A stretch of 64,000 nucleotides of DNA from Pinus tabuliformis (GCA_031772625.1 CM062805.1:800635592-800699591); one strand, 5' to 3'. Counted from the stretch's first letter, positions 24,442-36,016 are shown. Numbers and translations are program-made. The notes: generated by a model not told the origin, from the letters alone.

Positions 24442-25090
24442 ATTCTTTTACAAGGCTGAGATTCCTCCTCCAACATGAGGGGAACTCGAATTCTACTTCT
24501 TATGACACCTATTCAAATTTTAACTACCTATTAAATGTAACAAACTGCTAACTAGACTCTTTAGATCTAAGTCAAATAGGAGTCTAACTCCATATCATGC
24601 TAATAATAGCCTTAATTACAATCAATTCTCATTCTTTGACAAGTGGTTTTTTTTAGTTTGGTTGTGGTAGGTGTTTGTAGCTGCCTGCTGGCCCTTAATG
24701 TCACATCTTCTCCATTGCTCCTGAAAAGTAGGAAACTACCCCTGTTTATCTGCTTTTGGTTTTCCTCAAAGATACTCAAAACCAATGAACCATGCCCTTC
24801 TTCTTTGATTATAAAAAAATATATTAGGATGCTACGTCCTTGATGTGCGGTCAACCTTTTCCATGTGTGAAGACAAGACCTCTTCCAAGCTATCTGATAT
24901 ATCATGAACTATAGTAACTCTGATCACTTTATAAAAAGTTTAGAGTTCGAATATAGGTCTCTTCCACCTGTTTCTTCCTTTGTTGAATGTTGACACCTGT
25001 TACATGATCCTTTGAAGAGATTCCTTTTTCAAAAATTTCCCCTCGGTCCCTCAAAATTGGTTGACTGGGTTTTAATTATGTAGCTATATC

Positions 25091-25114
25091 AGTTTCGTAG
25101 CGCGCTACGAAACT
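25091..25114. repeat. Perfect 24-bp palindrome in element A 5' LTR
   Basis: Half-site AGTTTCGTAGCG is followed immediately by its exact reverse complement. The 3' LTR has two diverged copies 49 bp apart; here one repeat unit is missing. Confidence 0.9.
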
Positions 25115-25304
25115 ACTGTGTAATCACCAAAACCTAGTCTAATACCAAAAATCTGTTATCTTGAGCTTCTTTATATTTAAACATTCTTTTCAATTGCTCC
25201 AAAGCTTTTAAAAATTGAGTGGAAATGTATGATTCTTCAAGAAAGATTATAACAAGGAAAACCATCAAAATTTGGAACATAACCTTCCTTGATGTGTGAC
25301 TTCC

Positions 25305-26881
25305 TTAAGGAGATTCTTTCTGCTGGCTTAACTGCATCTTTAAATCCTCAATTTGTTTCTTCATGACTCTGATCCCAACTCTCAGGTTTGTATTGACCTT
25401 TCTGATGAATTGTGCTTCCTTTATTGCAGGGATAGTCGAGCTACGGAATTTAACATTACAATCAACCACCTTGGGTATTTGAAATGTTTTGTCCTCCCAC
25501 CGAGCTTGCATTTGATTAAAATAAACCTCCTTGATTGCATGTTTCCTGGAGGCTTTCTTTAGCCTAGCAATTTCAAAGTTTGCCAATTCCAACTTCCTTT
25601 TCAACTCTTCCACACTATCTTCTTCTTAAAGGGTAACTTCTTTGCCTTTATCTTTTCCTTCATGAGACTGTGTTACCTCCCCTGTTTCATCTGCTTTTGG
25701 CAGTACCTCCTGTATGTGTTTAAAATTCCTCGTTATGGGCATTCTTGGCCTAAATACAAATTGAGAAACCTGATCATCAAACTTGAGTTTTTTTGAGGCT
25801 TTGACTCTCTTAGTCTTGTCTTTTCTTGACTCTATCAAATCTACTTGAACCAGGGGAGATTCTTCAATATCAATGGCTTGCAGTAAATCATGCAAGTCTC
25901 CCTTTGAAACAAGGCTTTCTTCAATAATCACTGACTTGCCTTTTTCTTTAGCTACCTGGCTTCTAGTCCTTCTTTGGACTCCTTCACCTGTGTTTGATTC
26001 ATGTGCACCTTTTTTGATCCGAGTTTTCTCTTTAAGGGACTGCTGGGGTGTAGCTTGGATAGTCAGTGGCTCGGTGGATTCCCTTACTTGTTTCCTAGCC
26101 TTCAACTTTGCAAACCTCCTGGATCTTGTTTCTACCTGATGACCAGTTGTTGTTGGAAGATCTTTTGCAGCTTGAGGACTGAGACCAGTCTCGTTCTTGA
26201 AACCAGACATGAATATGAATGTGGGCCAGTCCCTCCCTACTCTCTGGAGTTCATGTAGAACAATCAACTTAATTAAACCGTGGTGAAACAATGAGGTCTC
26301 ACAGGCTTCATTCCTTAGCTGCACCTTATCACACATTTTTCTTAAGCTATGAAATAAGTAAAAAGGTAAATCAATGGATATTTTATCTGTAAAATGTTGC
26401 AGAAGCTTGAAATGATACGAATACACCTTATTATATCTCCCTTCACAGGTAAGGTACCTCTGTATATAGGTAAGCAGATTGGCATATGAGTCTTTGACAT
26501 AATTTCTAGGCACAGACTTATTTAAATCTGAGTCAATGTACTCCGGCTTTAGAAATTCTTTGCAGGGGGTCATATCAAATTTGAAATTTTTAAACCAATT
26601 TTCTTGTCCCCTTGGAATCTCAGTAATTATGGATATTACGTCAGGTGAAATTTGCAATTCAAGCATCCCAACCTTTGAATTCAGTCCCGTGAAATTTAAG
26701 GCAAATTCCTTGGTGATTTGTGCATGACCTCCCTGGAGTTTCTCACAAAAATTCCAACATCCAACCTGCTTGAATGCATGATCAACTTCTTTGTTTTTCA
26801 AGATAATGTCCACACATTAAGGTTCGTTTCTCAAACATCTGCCTGATGTGTGGTCTTTTTTTTTCTGCAGATCCCTCCATG
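25305..26881 (-). pseudogene. LTR-encoded accessory protein, better-preserved copy (5' LTR of element A)
   Basis: From 26813 to 25305 one minus-strand frame of about 500 codons is open except for a TAA at 25626-25628, where the other LTR reads CTA. The N-terminal start (MEGS, near 26880) is separated by a frame change in an A-run and a TAA. Conserved segments: GCWNFCEKLQGGHAQITKEF, RYLTCEGRYNKVYSYHFKLL, LPFYLFHSLRKM and SLFHHGLIKLIVLHELQ. The C-terminal half is basic and acidic with a coiled coil (LKRKLELANFEIARLKKASR). No enzyme motif, signal peptide or membrane segment is seen. It shares the N-terminal domain with the accessory ORF of element 5. It lies in U3, so as mRNA it would be at the 3' end of the genomic transcript. 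Function unknown. Confidence 0.78.
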
Positions 26882-27919
26882 AGACTTTAGCATAATGAAG
26901 GTTTGAAATACTAGCGCTGCTCAATCTTCAATCTCTGCCTCGCTTGAATGGCTGCCTCGCTTGATAACTGCCTCGCTTGATAACTTCCCCGCTTGATAAC
27001 AATGCATTCAAATTGAAAACTTGTAGACTTGTTCCTCATGCAACGAATACAATCATAATTAAGACTGTGAATACTTGGCTTTTATTGGAACTTGCAATCT
27101 GAGCATACCAAGGTACCTAGCAGCTATAATGATGGAGATAAGCAGTTAGACATGATATGTGGAGTGTATAAGCTGACAGTGAATGATGCAACCATAACTA
27201 AACTTGACATATTTGACAGTTAGGAAAGATTTGCTACGTATTGCACGAATCTCCGATTTTGTAGCGCAGCCAGTGTAAAATCTGGATTATGCGCTACAAA
27301 ATCACCTAAAAACATGTTGTGCTGCGAAACTGCTAAAAGGATTTATGCTCTGCGAAAACACTTCAAAATGATTTATGTGCTAGGAAATCACCTAAAGAGC
27401 TTTGTGGCACATAGTAACCTTTGAACAAAGCTGACACATGGTTATGAGACTGGTGATGAATGAGAATGCATAGTTGACCTTTATTTAAGTATACCATCTG
27501 TTATCACTCGGGTTGTCCTTAAAGCTCCTTAAAGGATATGCCCGAGGTAACCACAAACCAATCTTTGGACTGCAGGTCCTAGCCTACCTGCAATCAGAGA
27601 GGGCTCTCTTTTTATAATTTAGCTTTGTTTTAGGTTGATTTTAGGCTAGTTATTGAGTTTAGGGGTTTTGTTTAAATTTTGGTGGGATGGGGGATTCTTT
27701 CAAACAAAGTTGGGGTGCATAGTGTGAGAAGTTCAAACCATTGGGCATGGAGTCGTGGATTAGGCTTGCTGTTGCGTTTTCTTGGTCACAAGAGGAATAC
27801 AGAGTAGGATAGCTACACATAAAACAATATCTAGCTAGAATAAAGATGGAACAAAGGTCAGTGAATGAAAGGCAACTAAGTAGCTCTCATTATGCTAATA
27901 GAGGGAAGGTGAATGAACA

Positions 27920-27930
27920 TTTATATAGGA
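27920..27930 (-). promoter_or_regulatory. TATA-like promoter in LTR of element C
   Basis: Minus strand TCCTATATAAATG; the equivalent in the other LTR is 60394-60402. It leaves about 420 bp to the LTR end for R-U5. Confidence 0.55.
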
Positions 27931-29239
27931 GCAATCAAGGATTCCTAAACAACATTCATATATGAAGGAACTAGTGTAAATATGAGCAAATCAATATTCA
28001 TATGCAGGACTAATTCAGAGGAAAACATAGATAAATCACAGAAATTGAGAACAGAATACAACTAAGTGAGCTCTGAACTATTCTTTCTTTCTGCTATTTA
28101 GATAGTGAAACAATGATGGCATAAAACATATAAACTATAAACAGAGATAAGAAACACTTATTGGGCTATGTAGAAGCGTTAGGATTCCATAGTCACTCTT
28201 CAGACATTAAAACACAACAGTCAGTTCATCTCCCAAACATTCCAGCGATCTTTGATTATAGAGACTCTCAGAAAATACAATGCAAGTCTAGAGAGGAAGT
28301 TATCGACCAACCAACCCTTAAAACAATGCAGAGGGTGGTTTAAATAAAAAATATTTACAAACATCCCTTGAACATGTGTCAAGGGAGAAAATATCTCAAA
28401 ATATCTATCAAAACAGATTCAAAAGAGATCTGTGCAATAACTGCTTCTAATGCTAAGTTGTGCTGGAAATAAATGCAATAAAATATCTAAAACAGGTGTT
28501 CATGAGGGAGCAGCCTCATCAAAATGGCTCTTTAGGGCTGCGCATGGTCCTGTAGCTTCAAAAATGGACTAAAAGAGTTCCTTGAGCCACGCGATGTCCT
28601 CTGTGTGATAACTGTGCATTTAAGGAAGCAGCGCTGCTCCAAAAATATGACCGGGAACAATGTCTCTGCAATAACTCTACCTTGAAAGCCTTCATCTATG
28701 CCTTTAGGTGGCTTTAAAGCAAAAAAGAAGTGTTGGTGAGCCTTAATGGCTGAATGATGCTTTGTTGATTTTGCTGGGCTTGCTTTGCTTTCATCTGCTT
28801 TGAAAAACTGGACTGATACTCTTTGCTGCTTCTGGAGATGCTATGGCACGCCTCTGGGCCCCTCCTGGCTTGAAAAGGCCTTTAACTACTAAATCGCCCA
28901 TCATAGCCGTTGTTTGGCCCCAAAAAACTTGCTGCGAAGTCCTCCAGCTGCGTATGGGAGCTTATCGGCCCTTGCCGATCCAAAAACTGCCATTTAATCT
29001 GATAAATCGCTACAAAAATGATGAAAAGGGGGCTTTGTAGGTACGCCGAAGAGAAAACCCTGTACTGGGCATGCTCTGGGCAATGAGCGATTCAAAAAAT
29101 GCCAAGGAAACCATCCTTTCCTTTAAACCATGGGCGGGCGCGGGCACCGTATGAATAACACTGAAATACTGCTTTCTTCTCTTAATACGCAGAACGCATC
29201 AAAAACATGATTTTTAACAAAAATGGTGCTTTTAGCAAA

Positions 29240-30285
29240 CAATGTTCAAAACTTTAAATTCTGGCCGTTGGATCCGGCGCGGGCCGATCCAACGGCTGGC
29301 GCTAAATCGCATCGGGGCAGACCATTGGTCCCAACACATAAAACCTCCAAAACGCCGCGTACCCGAAATGCTTATAGGCTCCTTCTTTATGGAGATCGGG
29401 TCCGGCCCATCGGAGCTTTCATATCGACGGATTTGGTAAAATGGGTAAGCGGACCCGATATAATATATACTGCACTTCATAGCTTTTCAGCTCCGGGATA
29501 TAGGAGCACACAGTGCAGACCCTTTCGGACCTGATATGCCTTTATGTCGTGCTTTATTACTTTTCGGCTCCGCTGGTCGGAGCCATATAGGAGTGATGCA
29601 ATTAAATATGGGCCATTGATCTCTGGGCCTGAATGGGCGGCTGAGATTAACTCGGCAATTCGCTATCGGTGGGGTCATGGGGTTGCCACATAGAAACGCC
29701 AAAACCCATCGGACCCGATAAGTTATACAGGCCCTCTTGATTTTATTTCGGGTCCGACCCATCGGCGGGACCCAAATCGACAGTTTTAACAGTGGAATGG
29801 GTCCGCGGACCCGAAAACCCTTAACACTACATTTGATAACTCATCGGCTCCACCAAATCGGAGCAGTATATGGGGCGATGCGAAGTGGGGGGCCGCACGA
29901 TAAGATCTAGACCGTTAGATCTGGGGCCCAATCCAACTGTCTTGGATCCGTCGGCGAATCGGCAGTTGGAGGGACCAGAGGGCGGCACATATGGAATCGT
30001 CGAATTGCGCGTACCCGATATACTATTACCGGTCCACTTTATATGTTTTCAGGTCCGGCCCATCGACACTATGCCCCATGCCTTGAGACATAGCCATTTT
30101 CGCTTATATATGCCACTGCCCCCTCCCAATAGCGATATTGCATCGGAGGGGGATCAAACAGATCTTTATCTCATCGGAGCACGCTTTTTATGAAAAGGCA
30201 AGGCAAATGAATTGGGAGGGGTTATATATGATGTTTTAAACATATGATTGCCCCCTCCCGATAGTGATATCGCATCGGAGGGGGT
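29240..30285. repeat. GC-rich cluster of CGGACCCGAT and CATCGGAG motifs in C's U3
   Basis: Sequence such as ATCGGGTCCG, CGGACCCGAT, CCCATCGGAC and CATCGGAG recurs on both strands about a dozen times. Two ~34-bp imperfect palindromes at 30119-30152 and 30251-30284 have arms CCCCCTCC and ATCGGAGGGGG. The base composition differs from the AT-rich surroundings. The open frame at 29223-29534 follows the motifs and is not called. Confidence 0.65.
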
Positions 30286-31297
30286 CCAAATGAAACTTTA
30301 TTATATCAGACCCATGTTTTTGTGAACTGCCAAGCCTTTTGGGAAATCGGAAGGGTTCCTTTATAGTTTGGCATGGATTCTAAGGCATCAGAAGGGGTCC
30401 GATAGCCAAAAAAGGGAGGATTTTATCCTTTTTTGAAGGTTTTTCATGGTTTTTGCTTGGGTTTTGTATTCTTATGCCTTGGAAGGAGTCCAAAGGCACT
30501 TAGGGGGAAAGTGATGTGGTTTTGAGAGGGGTTTAGTGGCCAAAGAGAGTTTCATGCCTTATAAAGGCAAACCAAGGCCAAAGAGATGATTTTTATACAT
30601 ATGAAGGGAAACTATGCAAAGGAATGAGTCCTTATGCATTTGGAAGATGGTCAGAGGGGTCAATGTGGGTTCTTGCTGAGTTTCAGATAAACTTAGCAAT
30701 TCCCAAGGATGTATATGGTTATTTTTCAACCAAGGGGAAGGGATAAGTATACAGGGGAGTTATATACATAGTTTTAGTAGGGGAAGGGGAAATAGATAGG
30801 GAGTTACATAATAAAGTTAGTAGTTAATATGATAATGATGAGAAAAAGCGCTAAGAATGATATCTTAGGCTATCAATGGGGGAAAATGACTGATAGAAGA
30901 AGTGTGAACATTCCTTGTGTGAAGAAGATCTCCACCAAGGGAAATGAGATGGAGAATGATGAATCTAAGAGGTATCAAGTAGATCTTGACCTCTTTAGGG
31001 GAAGTTAGTGAGTGATTTGGGGGAGAGGAAGAAGGGGGAAGTTAGACATGCATTTCTTGAAGTCCTCCAACTGAACAACTGCCTTCAACTTGTGATATGA
31101 TAGATATAACACTTGACAATATGAAATGGATCACAAGCCATGATTCTGCAACCACAAAGATACCTACCCGGCCTATTCACCTAGCATTTTCTCTTCTTTT
31201 TGGTTTGGGTGCACTTGAACTAGCATACCCAGCTTTTTGTTCTTTTCTTCTTGTTGTCCTCCTATCGACAACTACACTTATTGCATCCAGGGGCTCA

Positions 31298-31428
31298 GAT
31301 TAAGCTGTTGAGCACCCTTGTTTCTCTACCTATCTACAAATCTGCCAAGATTAAGCTGTTTGGACAGATGTTCATTCTCTATATTCTACAACAGGAAATT
31401 GAAACCTAGGGAGGCCAAGATTAAGCTG
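31298..31428 (+). repeat. Three copies of GATTAAGCTGTT in C's LTR
   Basis: The motif occurs near 31298, 31348 and 31417; the last two extend to CAAGATTAAGCTGTTTGGAC. It lies in distal U3. Possible factor-binding repeats. Confidence 0.6.
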
Positions 31429-31640
31429 TTTGGACCTCCCTATACTTGACAACTGATCAAAATGGATTACTCATCAAAACTGGAACACAACAGTGGCATT
31501 TAGACTAGCACACTCTCATGGATACTTCTCTAGCCATCTGTGGCAAATATGGAGCATTTCAGCAAGCAAAGTATGACATATTTGGCATGTAAAAATGTCG
31601 ATCATGAAAGATGATTAACCTACTGCAGCAAGAGGCTAAT

Positions 31641-32236
31641 AGTGGCTCCACTTGGGGGTGGCTTTTCCTTGTGACAAGCCAAGAACAGCAGGTCAGAATG
31701 CCTTGATCCTCTGTAGTTGTTGTTAATTGAAAATTTCTTCTGCGCTAACTGTTGAATGACTAGAACTTAATCTTCTGAATGCAACACTCCTCCTTAACTA
31801 AAACACTATGAAAAATAAAGCATCGCCTGCTTTCTTCTGCGTGCTTGATATTGCATACACTTTTGCTTGAGCACTTCCTTGTGAAATTAACACAAAAAAG
31901 GGAATAAAACGGGAGCTCTTCTTTTCTTGTCTTTGAAAGGGTGCTGAAGTAAATTGAAAATTCTCCTTTCTTTTTGATACTGTTGACTTGAAGACTACAA
32001 GCTGCAAACAGTTTCTCTTTAACATAAATCATTGTGATATGACAGTGTTGTTATGCTGCTTTGCTGAGATTACTGCAGAGACAGAGCTTAAAAATAGAAG
32101 ACTTGCATTGGTTGTGTCTTCACAAACTTTGTTGCTGCTCCTCTAACAATCGGACTATTTATACAAAATAAAAACAAAAGTTTTGATATATACAAATATC
32201 ACTGTACAAAGAGATATATACAAAGTTGTGTTATGT
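31641..32236 (-). other. 3' untranslated region of element C
   Basis: No ORF with recognisable content lies between the integrase stop and the LTR. The 82-100 codon frames here lack motifs. Confidence 0.6.
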
Positions 32237-33229
32237 TCAACAAAAGGGATCATGATAATGCTTCAGCATACAACCATTTACAGGGCCTTCTTCAGCAGTG
32301 CTGCCCTCTACAGGTTTGAGGAAATATGTGTTATTTCCTTGAACAGTAGAAATAACAAATGGCCCTCTCCAAAGGAAATCGAATTTTTCATGTTTTCCCT
32401 TGTCTTCTCTTCGTGAGTCCCACCTTAGAACTTTGTTGCCAACAAAGAAATTATCAGCCTTAGTCCTCTTATCAAACATCCTTTTGAGCTCCTCTTGCAT
32501 AATTTGAGCTCTATCATAGACCTGCTCTCTTGTCTGCTGCAAATGAATTGTTTGGTTTATCCTCCTTTGTATATCATTTGGCTCAGCTTGAATCTCTTGC
32601 AGCAACTTGATAATAGGAATGCCCAGTGATGAAGGAAATCTAGCCTCCATGCCATATACTAGCTCATAAGGGCTCATCCCAATGGATTTCTTGGTTGATA
32701 ATCTATCTGCCCATAGGGCATTTGTGAGCTTTCTATGCCAGTTCTTCTTGTTTTCTTCTAAGATCTTCTTGATAATACTAATCAGGCTCTTGTTGGATGA
32801 TTCAGCTAATCCATTACCTTGAGGGTAATAGGATGTAGAGTGGCCTAAGGTAATGTGAAATTTATGGCAAAAATTAATCATCATTTTGGATTTTAAATCA
32901 GTGGCATTGTCAGTGATGATCTTCTCAGGGCAACCGAATCTAGACAGGATATTGCACTCAAGGAATTGGATAATGGTGGTGTCATTGGCCTGCCTGCATG
33001 GAACGGCTTCAATCCACTTAGTGAAATAGTCGGTGGTAGTTAGAATCCACTTATGCTAGCCTGAGGAAGAGGGATGGATTTCTCCAATGAAGTCAAGACC
33101 CCATTGTTGAAAAGGCTTTTCAGTTGAGATGGGATTAAGAGGCAAGGGCAACAGCTTTCTTTTGCCCTCAAAGATTTGGCATTTATGACATGAGATAGAA
33201 AACTTATTTACATCTGCAAACAAAGAGGG
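32237..33229 (-). pseudogene. Integrase region of element C
   Basis: The minus-strand frame open at 32884-32237 holds YYPQGNGLAESSNKS (catalytic E) and the C-terminal region WRGPFVISTVQGNNTYFLKP. Upstream, other open pieces give WGLDFIGEIHPSSSG (first catalytic D retained), a TAG at 33056-33058, then TKWIEAVP and IITDNATD (second D). The TAG is at the same codon as one of the stops in element A. The end of the H2C2 finger is also broken at 33230. It catalysed cDNA insertion in its day. Confidence 0.83.
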
Positions 33230-34005
33230 CTAATAGAAACCAACCCTTAAAATTTTATCAGTAGTGGACTTCCAATATAGATGTCCTCCACAGTCCCCTG
33301 CATGGAATTCTTTCATGACATTATTAGTTTCATTCATGGTCAAACAATTAAGCAATATGCCTTCATGATTCTTCCAAAATAAAGCACCATCTAAGACACA
33401 AAATTTCAAAGCCTTCATTCTTAAAAATCTCTTCTTTGTCCTAGACAATCCTGGGGGAGCAAACAGGTTTAACAATACAAAGCATATATCAGCATACCAT
33501 GGGGATTGCAGGAAGGTGTCACTGATCTGTGGAGTCGCCAACTCCTGTTCATTGTCCAGTTGGTTGATGTCTAAGGCTTGAAAGTTTGTTTCGGACATCA
33601 GTTTGGCTAAAACTTGTCCCTTTATTAGCTTGGTTGGTTTTATTTCTATGTCATACTCAAGAATGTTAGAAATCCACTTGCCTCTTTTGCCTTCTAATCC
33701 TTCTTGGGTTAATATGTCCTTTACAACAGCATTTGTGACATAGGCAATTACGTGTGAATATAAAATGTAAATTCTGAAGTCTTTGATTGCTTTAACAAGG
33801 GCATAGGCCTGCTTCTCCATGATTTGGTACTTCAGGGTTGCATCTCTTAAGGCTCGGCTGAAAAAAGCAATTGGCTTTTCATTTCCTTGGTCATCCTTTT
33901 GCAATAGGACAGCAGCTATAGTATTATTAGATGCAAATGAAAATATGATAAAGTCCCTATCAAATTGAGGAATTGTGAGGACTGGGGCTTGAGTTAAGGC
34001 AACTT
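33230..34005 (-). pseudogene. Canonical RNase H and zinc-finger start of element C
   Basis: The frame open at 33904-33230 reads KPIAFFSRALRDATLKYQIM, EKQAYALVKAIKDF and ends HAGDCGGHLYWKSTTDK, the start of the integrase zinc finger. Just upstream the domain start reads IIFSFASNNTIAAVLLQ, lacking the usual aspartate, and AYVTNAVVKDIL replaces the TDH motif. The catalytic set is thus incomplete, as in element A. A frameshift near 34006 separates it from the reverse transcriptase. Confidence 0.82.
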
Positions 34006-34995
34006 TTATACTTTCAAATGCTTTCTTGGTTTCAAGAGACCATTTACCTTGGCATCCTTCTTTAACATGTTGCTCAACAGTCTTATCAGCTCGGCTAGAT
34101 TTGGGATAAATCTCCTTAGGAAATTGATCTTTCCTAGGAATGCTTGCAACTCTTTTATGTTTCTTGGATATGGGATTTGGGCCTGGATCCTTTCCGGATC
34201 AATCCTAATCCCGTCTTTTGAAATGATATGTCCAAGTAATTTGCCTTCTTCAAGGCCAAATAAAGACTTCTTGGGGTTCAAGGAAATGCCATATTTCCTA
34301 CATGTTAGGAACACTTGTCTCAAATGTCTTAGGTGGTCTTGGTCAGATTTGGAGAAAGGGGTAAGATCATCAAGATAGACAACCAAGAAATCATGGATTT
34401 CCTTGGCAAATGCAATGTCCATGGCCCTTTGAAAGGTGGTACCTGCGTTCTTTAGGCCGAAAGGCATTTTCACATATTTAAATGTTCCCCACGGTGTTGT
34501 AAAGGCTGTCTTGTCTTGGTCATCCGGGTGAACCAGTATTTGATTAAAACCTGAAAAGTCATCTAGCAAAGAGATTCTAGATGACCCCACTACTCTTTGT
34601 AGGATGTGATCCATTTTGGGCAATGGGTAGTGGTCTTTAAGGGAGACTTGGTTTAAGTTTCTCAAATCCACACAAAGCCTAATCTCACATGTTTTCTTTC
34701 TTGTCGGAACAAGATTGGATACCCATTCAGAAAATCTAATGGGTGCTATGATACCTACTTCAAACATTCTTTGCACTTCTGTCTCAATCATAGGGAGAAG
34801 CACAGGATTGATTCTCCTCAGTTTCTGTTTGAAGGGCTTTTGATTTGGCTTTAAGGGAATGGTATGTTGAATAATTGAGGTGTCATAGGACTTCATGTCC
34901 TCATAACTCCAAGCAAATACATCTTGGAATTCTTTGAACAAATCAAAATATTTGGGCTTTTGATCGGGTGGCAAAGATTGAGATTGTTTGATCAT
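34006..34995 (-). pseudogene. Reverse transcriptase of element C
   Basis: An uninterrupted 329-codon frame covers nearly the whole domain. Motifs in order: RLCVDLRNLNQVSLKDHYPL, SLLDDFSGFNQILVHPDDQD, MPFGLKNAGTTFQRAMD, the catalytic VVYLDDLTPFSKS near 34365-34385, SLNPKKSLFG and GHIISKDGIRIDPERI. It synthesised element cDNA in cytoplasmic particles. Its last residues change frame (KVNGLLKPRKH) before the RNase H. The preceding spacer connects to the extra RNase H at 35050-36016. Confidence 0.9.
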
Positions 34996-35049
34996 TTTGG
35001 GCTTCTCTGCTGTCCCAATGTTGTGTTCTTCTATGGCAGTGTTTATAGG

Positions 35050-36016
35050 CTACATTTTTGGCTTTTTGGGCACATCATTTGCATCAAACATGTCTTCTAG
35101 CGGAGTGAGGCCAACCGGGAGAAAATTGTCCTTTAGATCAATGATTTCGGCCTCTATTTTGGCTATTTCCTCCAAATGCATATGTTTCAGCTCTTCTATG
35201 TTTTCTTCATCAAAGATGGTTGGCTGTAGCAATTTTCTAGCTGTTTGAGCTGTGACAGTTTGCTGGATTTGGTTTATTGCTTGCAGGGGGTCATCCATGG
35301 CATCCATATCAATGTTTAGGCCTGAAAACTCATGCTGTAAGGTAAGAATATTGTTGATTTGAGCATCATCCTTAAACACTTGCCAATATTTAATGTTATT
35401 TGGGACAACAGGCCTATGTTTTATTTCAACAGTGAAATGGGGATTTGGCTCAAAGGGAAGCTTGCATGTACTAGCGAAAGTGGCTAGGCTGTGAGCATGC
35501 ATGTTATTGTTTCTAGAAATCTTAGCAAGTTTGGATTCAGTGAAGGTATCAAGTATTGCAGTGGCAGCAGTCCTATAAGATCTTAGCCTTCTATCATTGG
35601 TAACAAAGTTGCCTTTCATTTGTTGGATTACTAGGTCTGAGTCACCTAGAATGGAAACTTTGGCAGCTCCTAAAGCTTTGAGCAGCTTAAGGCCTAAGAG
35701 GAGTGCCTCATACTCAGCCATGTTGTTGGTGCATTTGAAATTCAGTCTATAAGCATGACCCTCTGCATGGTTGTTATGTGTATTGTGAATCCATATTCCT
35801 ACCCCTGCTCCTAACTTGTTAACAGAGCCATCAAACTCTAAATACCATGTGATTTCTTGCTTGTGGTTAGTATTAAGAGTTTCAGTCATTTTAGGATTGG
35901 GCAGACCCGAGTCTTGTGTTTCGGGAGGTTTTTCTTGTGTGGTGGTTGCATTGGCTGTTTTGACAGTCTCATGGGTATGTGCAACCGATTCTTCATTGAT
36001 GTGTGCTTGTTGTACT
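35050..36016 (-). pseudogene. Extra (archaeal-type) RNase H of element C, upstream of RT
   Basis: The minus-strand frame runs from the insertion edge at 36016 to 35050 and is open throughout; methionine first occurs at 35889. The domain shows WYLEFDGSVNKLGAGVGIWI, NMAEYEALLLGLKLL and ILGDSDLVIQQMKG, giving the first three acidic catalytic residues. The fourth position, normally AD in NxxADxLA, reads HAHSLATFAS, so it may be impaired. The domain lies between protease and reverse transcriptase. This is the same order as in element A, and it complements the degenerate canonical RNase H. The 5' part of the frame was split from protease by element 4. Confidence 0.82.

Larger units (their letters stand above)
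9578..27498 (-). mobile_element. Element A: Tat-like Ty3/gypsy retrotransposon, LTR-ORF type
   Basis: Read on the minus strand, the order is 5' LTR (27498 to 23871), tRNA-Gly-type primer site, gag, protease, extra RNase H, reverse transcriptase, RNase H, integrase, then 3' LTR (17455 to 9578). LTR ends are TGTTATCAC and GAGATAACA, giving a TGTTATC terminal inverted repeat. The 3' LTR holds a copia insertion. The 5' LTR stops at 27498, where element C begins. The last ~117 bp of that LTR (equivalent to 17339-17455) should lie beyond C, outside the window. Many nonsense codons make it dead. The left flank is satellite (CGACT); the right target copy is not in view. Confidence 0.88.
23871..27498 (-). 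repeat. 5' LTR of element A, interrupted by element C
   Basis: It matches 9578-9773 plus 13853-17338 and begins (left end) TGTTATCTC. At 27498 identity stops and element C's LTR starts (TGTTATCAC). The last five bases, CCATC, are also at 17334-17338 and are probably C's target site. It contains the LTR ORF, a TATA at 24430-24441 and one perfect 24-bp palindrome. Confidence 0.85.
27499..31640 (-). repeat. 3' LTR of element C
   Basis: The left end TGTTATCACTCGGG matches the copy at 59972 for about 1.13 kb, up to where LTR L interrupts that copy. The right end near 31640 is inferred: on the minus strand the internal CCCCCAAGTGGAGCCAC is followed by TATTAGCC, taken as a decayed TGTTA start. This gives a 4.1-kb LTR. 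A TATA is at 27920-27930 (minus). The U3 part has a GC-rich motif cluster (29240-30285). No long ORF is present, unlike element A. Confidence 0.75.

Noticed and set aside
27494-27501. Target duplication of element A at its right edge
   Set aside because: CGACT on the left does not match TCTGT; the true right flank lies beyond element C, which interrupts the LTR.
29223-29534. 103-residue open frame in C's LTR
   Set aside because: Lies in the GC-rich motif field, open on both strands, no domain.
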